From NCBI GenBank assembly GCA_964501655.1, contig CAZCTN010000012.1, forward strand, positions 13,118 through 77,117: a stretch of DNA of 64,000 nucleotides, written 5' to 3'. This DNA comes from JAAYJK01 sp964501655 (GTDB lineage Bacteria; Bacillota; Syntrophomonadia; Syntrophomonadales; Syntrophomonadaceae). The position numbers were made by a program, and so were the translations under genes. A model generated the notes under the pieces. It was not told the origin of the DNA. It was given only the letters and a program-made list of their open reading frames with translations, and ran no database searches. The stretch's first letter is position 1. Every line of letters begins with the position of its first letter. Shown one piece after another: positions 52,916 to 61,842 of this stretch.

Positions 52916-54316
52916 ATGGATATATCAAACTTAAAAAGGGATCTGATGGGGATGCTGAGCCAGGATAAGGTCCTAGCTGAGGATCTGGATTTGCTGTACT
53001 ATTCCTATGACAGTTCATTTTTGACTAAACTGCACCCATCGCGTCCAGATGCAGTTGTATTTCCGAAATCCACCGATGACGTGCAAAAGGTGGTCAAATA
53101 TGCCTATGAAAATGGGATAAATATCATTCCCCGGGGAGCGGGAACCGGTGAAACCGGCGGATGCATAGCAGTTGAAGGGGGTATTGTGCTGGATCTGTCT
53201 ACCTGGAAGGAAATCATTGAAATTGATGTTCCAAACATGCAGGTAATTGTCAGCCCCGGCGTTATTCATGCAGAGTTAAATAACCAACTGTCCCAATACC
53301 ATCTTTTCTTTCCCCCCGACCCTGGCAGCAGCATGATGTGTACGGTAGGAGGAATGGTGGCCAACAATGCTTCCGGGTTAAGGGCGGTAAAATACTGGGC
53401 TACCGAACCTTATGTATTGGGTCTGGAAGTAGTTATGCCCAACGGCGATGTTATTATTACCGGGGGGATGAAAGCCCGCTGTATTAAAAACGTATCAGGG
53501 ATTAATCTAACCAAACTTATGGTAGGATCAGAAGGCATACTGGGAATTGTTACCCGAATTAGGCTGAGGTGCTTCCCCAAGCCCAGAGCTCGTGGAATAG
53601 CCATGGCAGTATTCGACCGCCTTGATGATGCTCCCCAGACCGTAATGGACGTTTACCAGGCAGGAATATTGCCTTCGGGGATCGAGATTTTGGATAGTTC
53701 AGCAATAAAAGCTGTAAATGATTTCAAACCGCAAATTAAGCTGCCGGATGCTGAAGCAATACTGCTCTTTGAAGTTGATGGCAATCCGCCCAGTGTGGAA
53801 TACGAGGGTCAGGTCATAAAGGATGTAGCTGAACAGCGTGCCCGGGCTGTCGAATGGGCTACTGAACCGCGGCGTATGGCCGAGCTATGGGAAGGCCGAA
53901 GTGTTACAGCAGCAGCTGCGGCCCGGGTACGTCCTGACGGAAGCCGTATTTTCGCCGGTGAGGATATTAGTGTACCAATTGCTAGGGTTGCTGATACCCT
54001 GCGGGCTCTGCGTGAACTGGCAGATGCCCATGGTATCCAGATAGTAAACTATGGTCATATCGGAGACGGCAATGTTCATACTGCTCCGGTAATCAACCCG
54101 GAGATACCGGAAGAAATTGAAAAAGTTCAGAAATTTGTGGATCAGGTGCATTTACTGGCTATAGAAATGAACGGTTCGACCACCGGCGAGCATGGGGTGG
54201 GCGCGGTCAGGCGTGCTTACGCGGAACTGGAACACGGGCCGGCGGTGGAATACATGCGTAAGATTAAACAGGCCTTTGATCCGGCCGGTATTATGAATCC
54301 CGGGAAAGTGTTTTAG
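52916..54316 (+). CDS. glcD: FAD-linked oxidase, GlcD type (2-hydroxyacid or lactate dehydrogenase subunit)
   Basis: Catalytic flavoprotein subunit of a glycolate/lactate-type oxidoreductase. The PCMH-type FAD domain (residues about 40-220) shows PRGAGTGETGG, PPDPGSSMMCTVGGMVANNASGLRAVKYW and LMVGSEGILGIVT. The C-terminal cap (about 225-465) has HIGDGNVHTAP and EHGVGAVRR. AAGGGGG lies upstream of the ATG. It is followed 19 bases later by the Fe-S subunit gene, so they form a two-gene unit. The donor could be glycolate, lactate or another 2-hydroxyacid; in this setting, an electron-transfer partner such as EtfAB is absent. Confidence 0.92.
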   Translation: MDISNLKRDLMGMLSQDKVLAEDLDLLYYSYDSSFLTKLHPSRPDAVVFPKSTDDVQKVVKYAYENGINIIPRGAGTGETGGCIAVEGGIVLDLSTWKEIIEIDVPNMQVIVSPGVIHAELNNQLSQYHLFFPPDPGSSMMCTVGGMVANNASGLRAVKYWATEPYVLGLEVVMPNGDVIITGGMKARCIKNVSGINLTKLMVGSEGILGIVTRIRLRCFPKPRARGIAMAVFDRLDDAPQTVMDVYQAGILPSGIEILDSSAIKAVNDFKPQIKLPDAEAILLFEVDGNPPSVEYEGQVIKDVAEQRARAVEWATEPRRMAELWEGRSVTAAAAARVRPDGSRIFAGEDISVPIARVADTLRALRELADAHGIQIVNYGHIGDGNVHTAPVINPEIPEEIEKVQKFVDQVHLLAIEMNGSTTGEHGVGAVRRAYAELEHGPAVEYMRKIKQAFDPAGIMNPGKVF

Positions 54317-54335
54317 GGAATAGTGAGGTAAGGAT

Positions 54336-55604
54336 ATGGATTTTAAGAATTTGCCGCCGGTTAAAGAACAGCTCATGAAGTGTGTCCGCTGCGGCAAGTG
54401 CCGGGTCGTTTGTCCGGTGTTTGCTGAGGTAGGGATTGAAACGGCTGCTCCCCGGGGGCATGTCTTCATGGTGCAAATGCTCAGGGACGGGCAGGTAGAA
54501 CCGGCCAATGAGGTATACGACAGATTAAGTCAATGCCTCCTATGTGAGACCTGCTCAATAAATTGTCCCTCGGGAATAGACGTTCATGAATTAAATGCTG
54601 CCGCTCGATCATATATATACGAACATAATCCCAGTGTTGGAAAGGAATTGCTGTTCGAAACCCTGTGGACCAAGCCTGGCATGCTGCGCTCCTCGGCCAG
54701 GGTGATGAGTGCCGTTCAAAGGCTGGGACTGCAGAGTATTGCCCGGAAAACCGGTTTAACCCGTATATTGCCCGGGGATCTAAAAGATGCTGAGCAGATG
54801 ATGGACAATATACCCGCCCGACCGGCCCGGAGCCGGCTGAAGGAAGTCAACCTGGCCCGGGGTGAGAAAAAATACACTGTGGGCTATTTTCTGGGTTGCG
54901 GAACCGACCTGTTTAACCCGTCGGTGGCTGAAGCGGTGGTGGAGGTTCTAACCCGCAACGGATGTGATGTAATAATACCCAAGGATATGAAATGCTGTGG
55001 ATTGCCCCACATCGCCAATGGCAAGATAGAAACCGCTCAAAAACTAGGGGTTCATAATATAAAATTATTTAACTCGTATAATTTTGACTATATTGTCACT
55101 GACTGTGCCTCCTGTTCCTCGGCCCTATCCCGGAAAAACATGGAGTTCTTGTTTGCCGGACTAAGGATAGAAGATGAGGCCATGGAATTGGCCGCCAAGG
55201 TTATGGATATTACCGTGTTTCTGATTGATGTACTGGATGCCAGGCTGCCCGAAAAATCAGCCGCACCAGTGGTCAAAGTCACCTATCACGACCCCTGCCA
55301 CCTGGCCAATGCTCAGTCTATCAAGGATCAGCCCCGGGAATTATTAAGAAGAATACCGGGAGTTGAGCTGCTGGAGATGAAAGCAGCCAACAGCTGCTGC
55401 GGAGGGTCTGGCACCTATAGTACCACCCATTATGAAATGTCGATGAAGATTTTGGACAAGAAGATGGATCATGCCATGGAGACCGGTGCTGAAATACTTA
55501 CCACCTGCTGTCCCAGTTGCATGATGCAGTTAAACTATGGCTGCAAGCGACACAACTGGGAGGCAGAAGTACTGCATCCGGTGGAGCTTTTCAGCCGATA
55601 TTAA
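54336..55604 (+). CDS. glcF: (Fe-S)-binding protein, GlcF type (partner of GlcD)
   Basis: The 422-residue electron-transfer partner has two N-terminal ferredoxin-like [4Fe-4S] motifs (residues about 15-80: CVRCGKCRVVCPVF and CLLCETCSINCPSG), followed by two CCG domains (about 180-260 and 300-400). The domain cysteines appear in CCGLPHI, DCASCSSAL, YHDPCHLANAQ, CCGGSGTY and CCPSCMMQL. The CCG domains bind a further cluster and pass electrons toward a quinone or other carrier. Gap to glcD is 19 bases. GAGG lies before the ATG. Same-operon arrangement is the standard for this oxidoreductase. Confidence 0.92.
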   Translation: MDFKNLPPVKEQLMKCVRCGKCRVVCPVFAEVGIETAAPRGHVFMVQMLRDGQVEPANEVYDRLSQCLLCETCSINCPSGIDVHELNAAARSYIYEHNPSVGKELLFETLWTKPGMLRSSARVMSAVQRLGLQSIARKTGLTRILPGDLKDAEQMMDNIPARPARSRLKEVNLARGEKKYTVGYFLGCGTDLFNPSVAEAVVEVLTRNGCDVIIPKDMKCCGLPHIANGKIETAQKLGVHNIKLFNSYNFDYIVTDCASCSSALSRKNMEFLFAGLRIEDEAMELAAKVMDITVFLIDVLDARLPEKSAAPVVKVTYHDPCHLANAQSIKDQPRELLRRIPGVELLEMKAANSCCGGSGTYSTTHYEMSMKILDKKMDHAMETGAEILTTCCPSCMMQLNYGCKRHNWEAEVLHPVELFSRY

Positions 55605-55610
55605 ATTTTC

Positions 55611-55684
55611 GGTGCCTGTCACTGCCGGCATAACTTGTTCCATAAGTCATCTCAGAACAAGTTGATAATTCTGTGCCAGGCACC
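55611..55684. repeat. 74-base palindromic element with two nested stems
   Basis: GGTGCCTG (55611-55618) pairs with CAGGCACC (55677-55684). Inside, AACTTGTTC (55632-55640) pairs perfectly with GAACAAGTT (55655-55663) around a 14-base loop. It lies between convergent genes, so it may end transcription on both sides. The sealed ends resemble a small non-autonomous mobile repeat (MITE- or REP-like), but I see no second full copy here. Confidence 0.7.
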
Positions 55685-55691
55685 TTAAGTA

Positions 55692-56864
55692 TTATAATTT
55701 CTTGGATATATTATTCAGCTCCTCAGACATGGCGGTTATTTCTTCAATACTGGCTGTGATTTCCTCTGTGGCTGCTGCCTGCTCCTGAACGGAGGACAGA
55801 GAAAGCCTGCTCTTTTCATTCGCTTCTCGGGTTATTTCTTTGATTGTATTAGTTAATTGTGCTATTTTAGGTACTGTGCCCTTGGATTGTTCGGAAAGGT
55901 GTCTGATTTCTTCAGCAACTACGCCAAATCCCCTTCCGGCTTCGCCTGCCCGGGCCGCTTCGATAGCCGCATTAAGCCCCAGCATCTTGGTTTCCTCCGC
56001 AATTTCTTTAATGAAAACTGAGACTTCGTTGATTTGTTCTGCGTAGTCGATTATTTCTTTAATGCTTGCGTTAAGGGACTGTTCATTAGTATGTATGTCC
56101 GACGCAGATTCAGCCAACTGCTGAATAGCGGCTCCAATACTACCCAGACCATGTCCGAGATTATTCGCCATATCACGCAGAGAAACAGCGGTCTGTTTCG
56201 GAGTAACTATGCCCAGAGTAGCAACGAAATTTTCTTTTTTATCATCCAGCAGTGGGTAGCTTACTACATTTATCGGTATGCCATACCTGGAAGCATCGAT
56301 TTCAACCGTTATAGGCTCATTGGCCTTTAATGCCTTATAAGCAACATCTTCCGGTTTTAATTCATGACCCAAAGTGGTAGGCTCTATGTTAAGCTTCCAA
56401 CTTTTTGATTCCTGTCTATATGCAACTTTCTGCAAGTCTGTCATATATATGATGGATCCCTCGCTAAACATCTCTACCAATATGGGCGCAAAATCGCCGA
56501 AGGCCGCGGCGATAGGGTGCAATTTGGGCACCACGATGGAAAACGCTCCTGCCGACTCTCCTTCATCATTTACAACCGGTATTGAAGATATCTCCAATCT
56601 CATTCCATATACTGAACGAGGAACATTTTCGTTCAATATTTGTTTTCCCCGTATTGCCTTCATAGTAGTAGTAGATTCATCTAATTTGTGCCCAACCTTA
56701 AATAATTCAATGGTAAATGAATCAGATTGTTTCATCCATACCACTGTGTTGCCTTCCACTACCACAAACAAGACCCCACCCGGTATCATCTTAACCAATA
56801 CTTCGGCCAATCCTTTACAGGCATCAATAGCTTGTGTAGAAATCACCAACAGTTCCTCCTTCAT
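55692..56864 (-). CDS. Soluble chemoreceptor with a duplicated N-terminal sensor
   Basis: Two similar sensor modules (about residues 22-115 and 125-230) share a VGHKL/LGHEL helix, a YGM/YGI strand and a SIPV/SYPLLD strand ending in V(V/T)PK, indicating an internal duplication. A methyl-accepting signalling domain follows (about 240-390), with the tip ETKMLGLNAAIEAARAGEAG and FGVVAEEIRHLSEQ. No membrane segment or signal is present, so it is a cytosolic sensor. AGGAG lies upstream of the ATG. Ligand and cofactor are unknown; no cysteine or heme motif is obvious. It converges with glcF. Confidence 0.88.
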   Translation of the reverse strand: MKEELLVISTQAIDACKGLAEVLVKMIPGGVLFVVVEGNTVVWMKQSDSFTIELFKVGHKLDESTTTMKAIRGKQILNENVPRSVYGMRLEISSIPVVNDEGESAGAFSIVVPKLHPIAAAFGDFAPILVEMFSEGSIIYMTDLQKVAYRQESKSWKLNIEPTTLGHELKPEDVAYKALKANEPITVEIDASRYGIPINVVSYPLLDDKKENFVATLGIVTPKQTAVSLRDMANNLGHGLGSIGAAIQQLAESASDIHTNEQSLNASIKEIIDYAEQINEVSVFIKEIAEETKMLGLNAAIEAARAGEAGRGFGVVAEEIRHLSEQSKGTVPKIAQLTNTIKEITREANEKSRLSLSSVQEQAAATEEITASIEEITAMSEELNNISKKL

Positions 56865-57302
56865 TATTCTCTCCTATACTGAAACCTTCCCAACGGTTAG
56901 AGCGCAGTAAGTACGATCTGCACAAATGCTGATTCAATAAGAGTCAGCTGGAATAAGAAGTGTTATGGCATCTCCCCTTCCTTTTTATCACGTACCCGTA
57001 AATTCAGTACTACAATAGCAACCTTTAACCAATTGGATATAATACCATATTGATTTAATATACTGTAGTAACAACCCAATGGCAGAATATTATATAAATT
57101 TGATATTTTTCCTATATTCAGTTTATCGGTAATACCAGAGATATGCATGAGTATACTTTTGAAAAAAGTGGCTGGGGAGGCAGGTGTTTTTAGAATGCTT
57201 TTGGGCTGGTTAATATGGGAACACGGAGACAGCTTGCCTATCCCATCTTTTAGGTGAGTGGCTGCAGAACCTGTCCACTATCCCTTAATTACCTAATGGT
57301 GA
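56865..57302. other. Intergenic stretch, 438 bases, no gene called
   Basis: The region contains AT-rich sequence between the chemoreceptor and carboxypeptidase genes, both on the minus strand. A 61-codon minus-strand frame (56963-57148) has no ribosome site and is not called. No strong hairpin was seen. Confidence 0.6.
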
Positions 57303-58592
57303 CTAAAAATGCCGGTTACGTGTCGACCTATTTCGGGGAGGTGGTTTTCTTATGATTTTTAACACCATGAACCTTAATGTTGATTTGAGCATCTCTTGTA
57401 CCTTCGTGTTTTTCAGCAGCAGGTAAAGCAGAAGGATCATAATAGCCCATTTTGACAAACTCAAGCTCCAGGCGGCCATGGATTTGATCAGTGATGGTTT
57501 AGCTTCGATAGAAGCAGCAGCGATCAGATTGATGGAAGCAATATCCTGACCATGTAGATACACCTGGCAAACGCCCAGCAAGTCTCCTTCTCTTACCGGT
57601 GCACGCACTTCAGCTACCGGCAAAAACCTGCAGCTTAACTGCTGGATTTCCTCGGCTGTAACGGCAATCCGGATCTCCTCGGCAGGCTGTGCTATTACAT
57701 TTTTGTCCTCTCCTCCAATTACTTTAACCAGTAAGGGTTTTTCGCTATCATCCAGGCTTACAACCTGATATTGAGCAAAACCATAGTCCATCATTCCCAT
57801 TAAATCATCATAGACTGCAGACGAGTTAAGACTTACTGCTATCAGCGGCATTTCATCTCTTTCTGCCGCACCCACCACACAATTTCCAGCTTCACGGGTA
57901 TAGCCGGTTTTGATTCCCAGGGCATTTTCATAGCGATAAAGCAGCCGGTTTTGATTCCATATACTCCGGTCTTCTTCTCCAGGAGGACCAGGGATTACAA
58001 TGTTTTGAGTACCTACAACTTCCCGCAAGGTCGAATTTTGCAGGGCTGCCCGGGCCAGCAGGGCCAGATCATAAGCGGTAGTATAATGATCTTTTTGGTG
58101 CAGTCCGTGGGGATTGCAAAAGTGGCTGTCATGCATGCCCAGTTCTGTCGCCCGTTTATTCATAAGCTCCACAAAACCTTCTACCGAGCCGGAAACACTT
58201 TCGGCCAGGGCTACTGCAGCATCATTGGCGGATGGGAGCATACAGGCGTAGAGTAACTGCAAGCGGGTCATTCTTTCCCCGGCCTGGAGATATATACCGC
58301 TCTCCCGGGTGTTTGCAGCAGTGGAGCTGATTTCCACTATTTCGTCCAAGCCGCCGTTTTCTGCCACCAGCAGCGCGGTCATGATTTTTGTAACACTGGC
58401 GGGAGGAAGCTGTTCGTAACCATTTTTTTCATATAATACCCGGCCCGAATAGCAATCCATAAGCAACGCCGATTTAGCCTGGATTGCAGGTTCGGACAGG
58501 GCCGCCCGGGCATGACCCGTACCAGACAGCAGGAAGGAGTATATGAGGATCATTAGCATAAAGACTGCGGTTTTGCAACGGCAGAATGGCAT
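57303..58592 (-). CDS. D-alanyl-D-alanine carboxypeptidase (PBP5/DacF type)
   Basis: Penicillin-binding enzyme that trims the terminal D-Ala from peptidoglycan stem peptides. A signal peptide (VFMLMILIYSFLLSGTGHA) leads the peptidase S11 domain (about residues 30-270) with the SxxK motif in PPASVTKIM, SxN in LPSANDAA and KTG in IKTGYTREAG. A PBP5 C-terminal domain (about 275-375) and a C-terminal membrane anchor (AIMILLLYLLLKN) with a basic tail follow. The start at 58592 follows AGGAG; the longer reading has no ribosome site. It could be housekeeping or sporulation-related (DacF); the neighbours do not tell. Confidence 0.92.
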   Translation of the reverse strand: MPFCRCKTAVFMLMILIYSFLLSGTGHARAALSEPAIQAKSALLMDCYSGRVLYEKNGYEQLPPASVTKIMTALLVAENGGLDEIVEISSTAANTRESGIYLQAGERMTRLQLLYACMLPSANDAAVALAESVSGSVEGFVELMNKRATELGMHDSHFCNPHGLHQKDHYTTAYDLALLARAALQNSTLREVVGTQNIVIPGPPGEEDRSIWNQNRLLYRYENALGIKTGYTREAGNCVVGAAERDEMPLIAVSLNSSAVYDDLMGMMDYGFAQYQVVSLDDSEKPLLVKVIGGEDKNVIAQPAEEIRIAVTAEEIQQLSCRFLPVAEVRAPVREGDLLGVCQVYLHGQDIASINLIAAASIEAKPSLIKSMAAWSLSLSKWAIMILLLYLLLKNTKVQEMLKSTLRFMVLKIIRKPPPRNRSTRNRHF

Positions 58593-58823
58593 TAATTCAA
58601 CTCCTATTAATGATAAATATTGACCGCTGATAATTTTTAATATTGCGGATCGGTCTGACCCCAACCTGAATAATTGTACATTAAAGTCCCCGAAGCTGGC
58701 AATATGCTTGGCGATTTTGACTTCCGATTGCCATGCCCTGTCCCTGTCATGGATAGGTAATTGGGTTTGATGCTGGTATAATTCAATTAGACCCTATGCA
58801 CCAAATGATAGGAGCGAGAAAAT

Positions 58824-59564
58824 ATGCCCAACCGGCGAAGCAAAACGATGTTTAAACAGATGAGGAATGCCAGCTTAAATTTTGATCTAATTAGTAACGG
58901 TGATAGCATAGCCGTAGGTATATCCGGCGGGAAAGACAGCCTGATTATGCTATACTTGCTGCATTTATTTAAAAAATATACTCCTCTGGAATTCAGCCTG
59001 CATCCTGTATTACTTGATCTGGGATGGGATATGGATACCGATTCCATCAGTGATTTCTGCCGCCGGTATGGCAGCCCGCTGTACATAGAAAAAACTAATA
59101 TCGGACAGGTAATATTCGATATTCGGCAGGAGAATAATCCCTGCGCCTTGTGCTCCCATCTGCGTCGCGGGGCCTTAAACCGCACAGCCAAAATGCTGGG
59201 GTGCAACAAACTGGCTTTAGGACACCACGCTGATGACGCGGTCAATACCCTGTTTATATCCTTGCTCTTTGAAGGTCATTATAATGTATTCAAACCCAGC
59301 ACTTACTTGGATCGCATAGATCTGACCGTAATTCGCCCCATGGTTTATATTGCGGAAAGAGACATTATACTGTTGAGTGAGTCGTTGAATGTCCCCCGCC
59401 TCAAGCCTGCCTGCCCGGCTGATGGCAAAACCAGAAGGGATGAGGTTGCCCGGCTTATAGAAGATGTGGAGCAGAAATTTCCGGGAGCCCGAAAAAAATT
59501 GCTTACCAGTATAGAAAACGTAAACCTGGACTGCTTCTGGTCCAAAACATCCAAGCAGCAATAA
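58824..59564 (+). CDS. TtcA-like PP-loop ATPase, tRNA 2-thiolation type
   Basis: The N-type PP-loop ATPase has SGGKDSL (residues about 34-40), a CALC cysteine pair (about 111-114) that can bind an Fe-S cluster, LGHHADDAVNT and ACPADGKT. TtcA enzymes activate cytidine 32 of tRNA for 2-thiolation; homologues in Firmicutes may act on other bases or substrates, so I give no symbol. AGGAG precedes the ATG at a usual spacing. It ends 74 bases before lexA on the same strand, but the SOS box and -10 lie between, so they are probably separate units. Confidence 0.85.
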   Translation: MPNRRSKTMFKQMRNASLNFDLISNGDSIAVGISGGKDSLIMLYLLHLFKKYTPLEFSLHPVLLDLGWDMDTDSISDFCRRYGSPLYIEKTNIGQVIFDIRQENNPCALCSHLRRGALNRTAKMLGCNKLALGHHADDAVNTLFISLLFEGHYNVFKPSTYLDRIDLTVIRPMVYIAERDIILLSESLNVPRLKPACPADGKTRRDEVARLIEDVEQKFPGARKKLLTSIENVNLDCFWSKTSKQQ

Positions 59565-59570
59565 ATATAT

Positions 59571-59584
59571 CGAACATGTGTTTT
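59571..59584. promoter_or_regulatory. LexA (SOS) box upstream of lexA
   Basis: CGAACATGTGTTTT matches the Firmicute consensus CGAACRNRYGTTYG at 13 of 14 positions. It covers the likely -35 region of the TATAAT (59602-59607) promoter, so LexA should repress itself. Confidence 0.85.
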
Positions 59585-59638
59585 TATGTCCTGAATTGTG
59601 GTATAATTTTTAGCAAATAAAGTGGAGGTTTTGAATTC

Positions 59639-60256
59639 ATGCCAAACAAAACTGCTCTTACCGAAAGACAAAAGCAGATATTGGATTACATTCGGGAAAA
59701 GATACGGGTATCCGGATATCCTCCTTCAGTTCGGGAGATCGGGCAGGCGGTGGGCCTTCGCTCCAGTTCTACCGTCCACACCCACCTGGTACAGCTGGAA
59801 GAAAAAGGGTTTGTCAAGAAAGATCCCACTAAACCAAGAGCCATTATTCCAGTTGATTTGGATTCAGGCCTGAATATTAGCGATACCATCGCTCTTCCGG
59901 TAGTGGGCAGCGTAGCTGCCGGTACACCGATACTGGCCGAGCAGAATATCGAGGAATATCTTCCGGTTCCGGTAGACTTTGTCGGCTCCGGCAACCATTT
60001 TATTCTCAAGGTTAAGGGGGACAGCATGATAGAGGCGGGCATATTTGACGGGGATTATTTAATAGTCAGACAGCAGCATCAGGCTAACAACGGGGAGATA
60101 GTTGTGGCTATTATCGAAGATGAAGCTACCGTCAAACGCTTCTTCAAGAGAGACCCGGATATCGAATTAAGACCGGAAAATCCAACCATGGATTCCATAT
60201 TCGTAAGGGATGCCCGGATTGCCGGGAAAGCGGCGGGATTGTTCCGGAGATTCTAA
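59639..60256 (+). CDS. lexA: LexA repressor
   Basis: SOS regulator that represses DNA-damage genes and self-cleaves when RecA filaments form. The winged-helix domain (residues 1-65) has YPPSVREIGQAVGLRSSSTVH. The autoprotease domain (about 85-205) carries the Ala94-Gly95 cleavage bond (VAAGTP), nucleophile Ser129 (KGDSM) and general base Lys166 (TVKRF). Its length of 205 is standard. GTGGAGG lies just upstream of the ATG. An SOS box lies 55 bases before the start codon. A bidirectional terminator follows, shared with glnA. Confidence 0.97.
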   Translation: MPNKTALTERQKQILDYIREKIRVSGYPPSVREIGQAVGLRSSSTVHTHLVQLEEKGFVKKDPTKPRAIIPVDLDSGLNISDTIALPVVGSVAAGTPILAEQNIEEYLPVPVDFVGSGNHFILKVKGDSMIEAGIFDGDYLIVRQQHQANNGEIVVAIIEDEATVKRFFKRDPDIELRPENPTMDSIFVRDARIAGKAAGLFRRF

Positions 60257-60333
60257 TGCCCCGGAAAAGCTATTATGACCTTGTGCAGCAACAGAAGCCA
60301 GGCGCTGTTATCCGTCCGGGGAATTTTCGGACC

Positions 60334-60390
60334 AAAAAAGGCCCGCTCTGCAGGTGTGCTCCAACACCTCCTATAAGGCGGGCTTTTGCT
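60334..60390. terminator. Bidirectional terminator between lexA and glnA
   Basis: GCCCGC (60341-60346) pairs with GCGGGC (60378-60383), with an inner AGGTGT/ACACCT stem. A T-run follows on the plus strand (TTTT) and six Ts on the minus strand (A-run at 60334-60339). Confidence 0.9.
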
Positions 60391-60415
60391 TGTATTGAGC
60401 GTGGTAAGGGTTATA

Positions 60416-61744
60416 TCAGAACTTCTCCAGGTATTCGGCTATTTCCCAGTCATAGACCCGGGCACTGTAATTTTCCCATTCCTTTATTTTGGCTCTCTTA
60501 AATAGTGGATAAATATGTTCACCCAGAGCATCCTTAATGACTTTGTCCCTGGAGAGTTCATTTATGGCCTCGTAAAGATTTTCAGGCAGAGTGTCTATGT
60601 GACTTTGTTTTCTTTCTGCCAGGTCCATTTCGTATATATTTTGTTCTACTGGTTCGGGTGGCACAAGCTGGTTCCTAATCCCATCCAACCCTGCCTTAAG
60701 GATGACCGCCAGTCCCAAATAGGGATTACAGGTAGGATCAGGACTTCTGAGTTCAATTCTGGTTCCGATACCCCGTCTGGCCGGTATTCTGATCAGGGGG
60801 CTGCGGTTACGATAAGACCAAGCGATATGAACCGGTGCTTCATATCCGGGTACCAGGCGTTTATACGAATTAACCGTAGGGCTGGTAATAGCGCAAATAG
60901 CTTTGGCGTGATTCATCACTCCGGCAATGAACTGCCGGCATACATCACTCAGTCCATCATCCCGTGATGGATCATAAAAGGCATTCTCACCGTCTTTAAA
61001 CAGTGATATGTGCAAATGCATACCGCTGCCATTGATGCCAAATATAGGCTTGGGCATAAAAGTTGCATGGAGACCATGCTTCTGGGCTACCGTCCGCACC
61101 ACTATACGGAAAGTAACGATGCTGTCAGCTGTGGTCAGGGCATCCTGGTACTTAAAATCTATTTCATGCTGTCCCGGGGCTACTTCATGATGGGCAGCTT
61201 CGATTTCAAAACCCATGCTGGAGAGGGTCTCAACCATGTCCCGGCGGGCATCTTCCCCCATGTCTACCGGCGGCAAATCAAAATAACTGGCTTTGTCATT
61301 GGTCTTCAAGGTAGGCTGTCCATGTTCATCCAACTGAAACATAAAAAACTCCGGTTCCGGCCCCACCATCATGGAGTAGCCTAATTCAGCCGCTTCGGCC
61401 AGCGCTTTCTGTAAAATGTAGCGTGGCGAGCCGATAAAGGGCTGTTCATTGGAATCGTATATATTGCAGATAAGCCTTGCCGTCCTGCCATCCGAGGTAG
61501 GGCTAACCCAGGGCAGCACCAGAAAGGTGTTCAGGTCCGGTTTTAAATACATGTCGGATTCTTCAATACGCACAAATCCTTCAATAGAAGATCCGTCAAA
61601 CATTAAGTCTCCATCCAGGGCTTTATCCAACTGCTCACTGGTAATGGATACACTTTTCATTACCCCCAGGATATCAGTGAATTGAAGTCGGATGAATTTC
61701 ACGTTGTTCTCTCTCACAATACGATATATTGTTTCTCTATCCAT
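60416..61744 (-). CDS. glnA: Type I glutamine synthetase
   Basis: Assimilates ammonia by ATP-dependent synthesis of glutamine from glutamate. The 442-residue protein matches GSI-alpha of Firmicutes: GDLMFDGSSIEGF, metal-site EPEFF, EVAPGQHEIDF, the ATP signature KPIFGINGSGMHLHIS, and NRSPLIRIPARRG. The size fits the short, feedback-inhibited group, which is normally not adenylylated. ATG at 61744 with GGAGG 7 bases upstream; a TTG two codons earlier is less likely. It is last of a spoVK-ynbB-DUF456-glnA line. No clear GlnR box (TGTNA-type repeat) was found upstream. Confidence 0.97.
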   Translation of the reverse strand: MDRETIYRIVRENNVKFIRLQFTDILGVMKSVSITSEQLDKALDGDLMFDGSSIEGFVRIEESDMYLKPDLNTFLVLPWVSPTSDGRTARLICNIYDSNEQPFIGSPRYILQKALAEAAELGYSMMVGPEPEFFMFQLDEHGQPTLKTNDKASYFDLPPVDMGEDARRDMVETLSSMGFEIEAAHHEVAPGQHEIDFKYQDALTTADSIVTFRIVVRTVAQKHGLHATFMPKPIFGINGSGMHLHISLFKDGENAFYDPSRDDGLSDVCRQFIAGVMNHAKAICAITSPTVNSYKRLVPGYEAPVHIAWSYRNRSPLIRIPARRGIGTRIELRSPDPTCNPYLGLAVILKAGLDGIRNQLVPPEPVEQNIYEMDLAERKQSHIDTLPENLYEAINELSRDKVIKDALGEHIYPLFKRAKIKEWENYSARVYDWEIAEYLEKF

Positions 61745-61842
61745 ATTCAAACCTCCATAATTTAACTAAGCTGAATCGACATACTTATATTATCACATCG
61801 ATCCGGGAAAATTAACTTTATACGTTCAAAAGCCATGTATAC

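Noticed and set aside
56963..57148. 61-codon minus-strand frame downstream of the carboxypeptidase region
   Set aside because: No ribosome site and no recognisable domain.
60256..60501. 81-codon frame overlapping the lexA stop (TAATG)
   Set aside because: It runs through the bidirectional terminator and into glnA on the opposite strand; composition becomes non-coding there.
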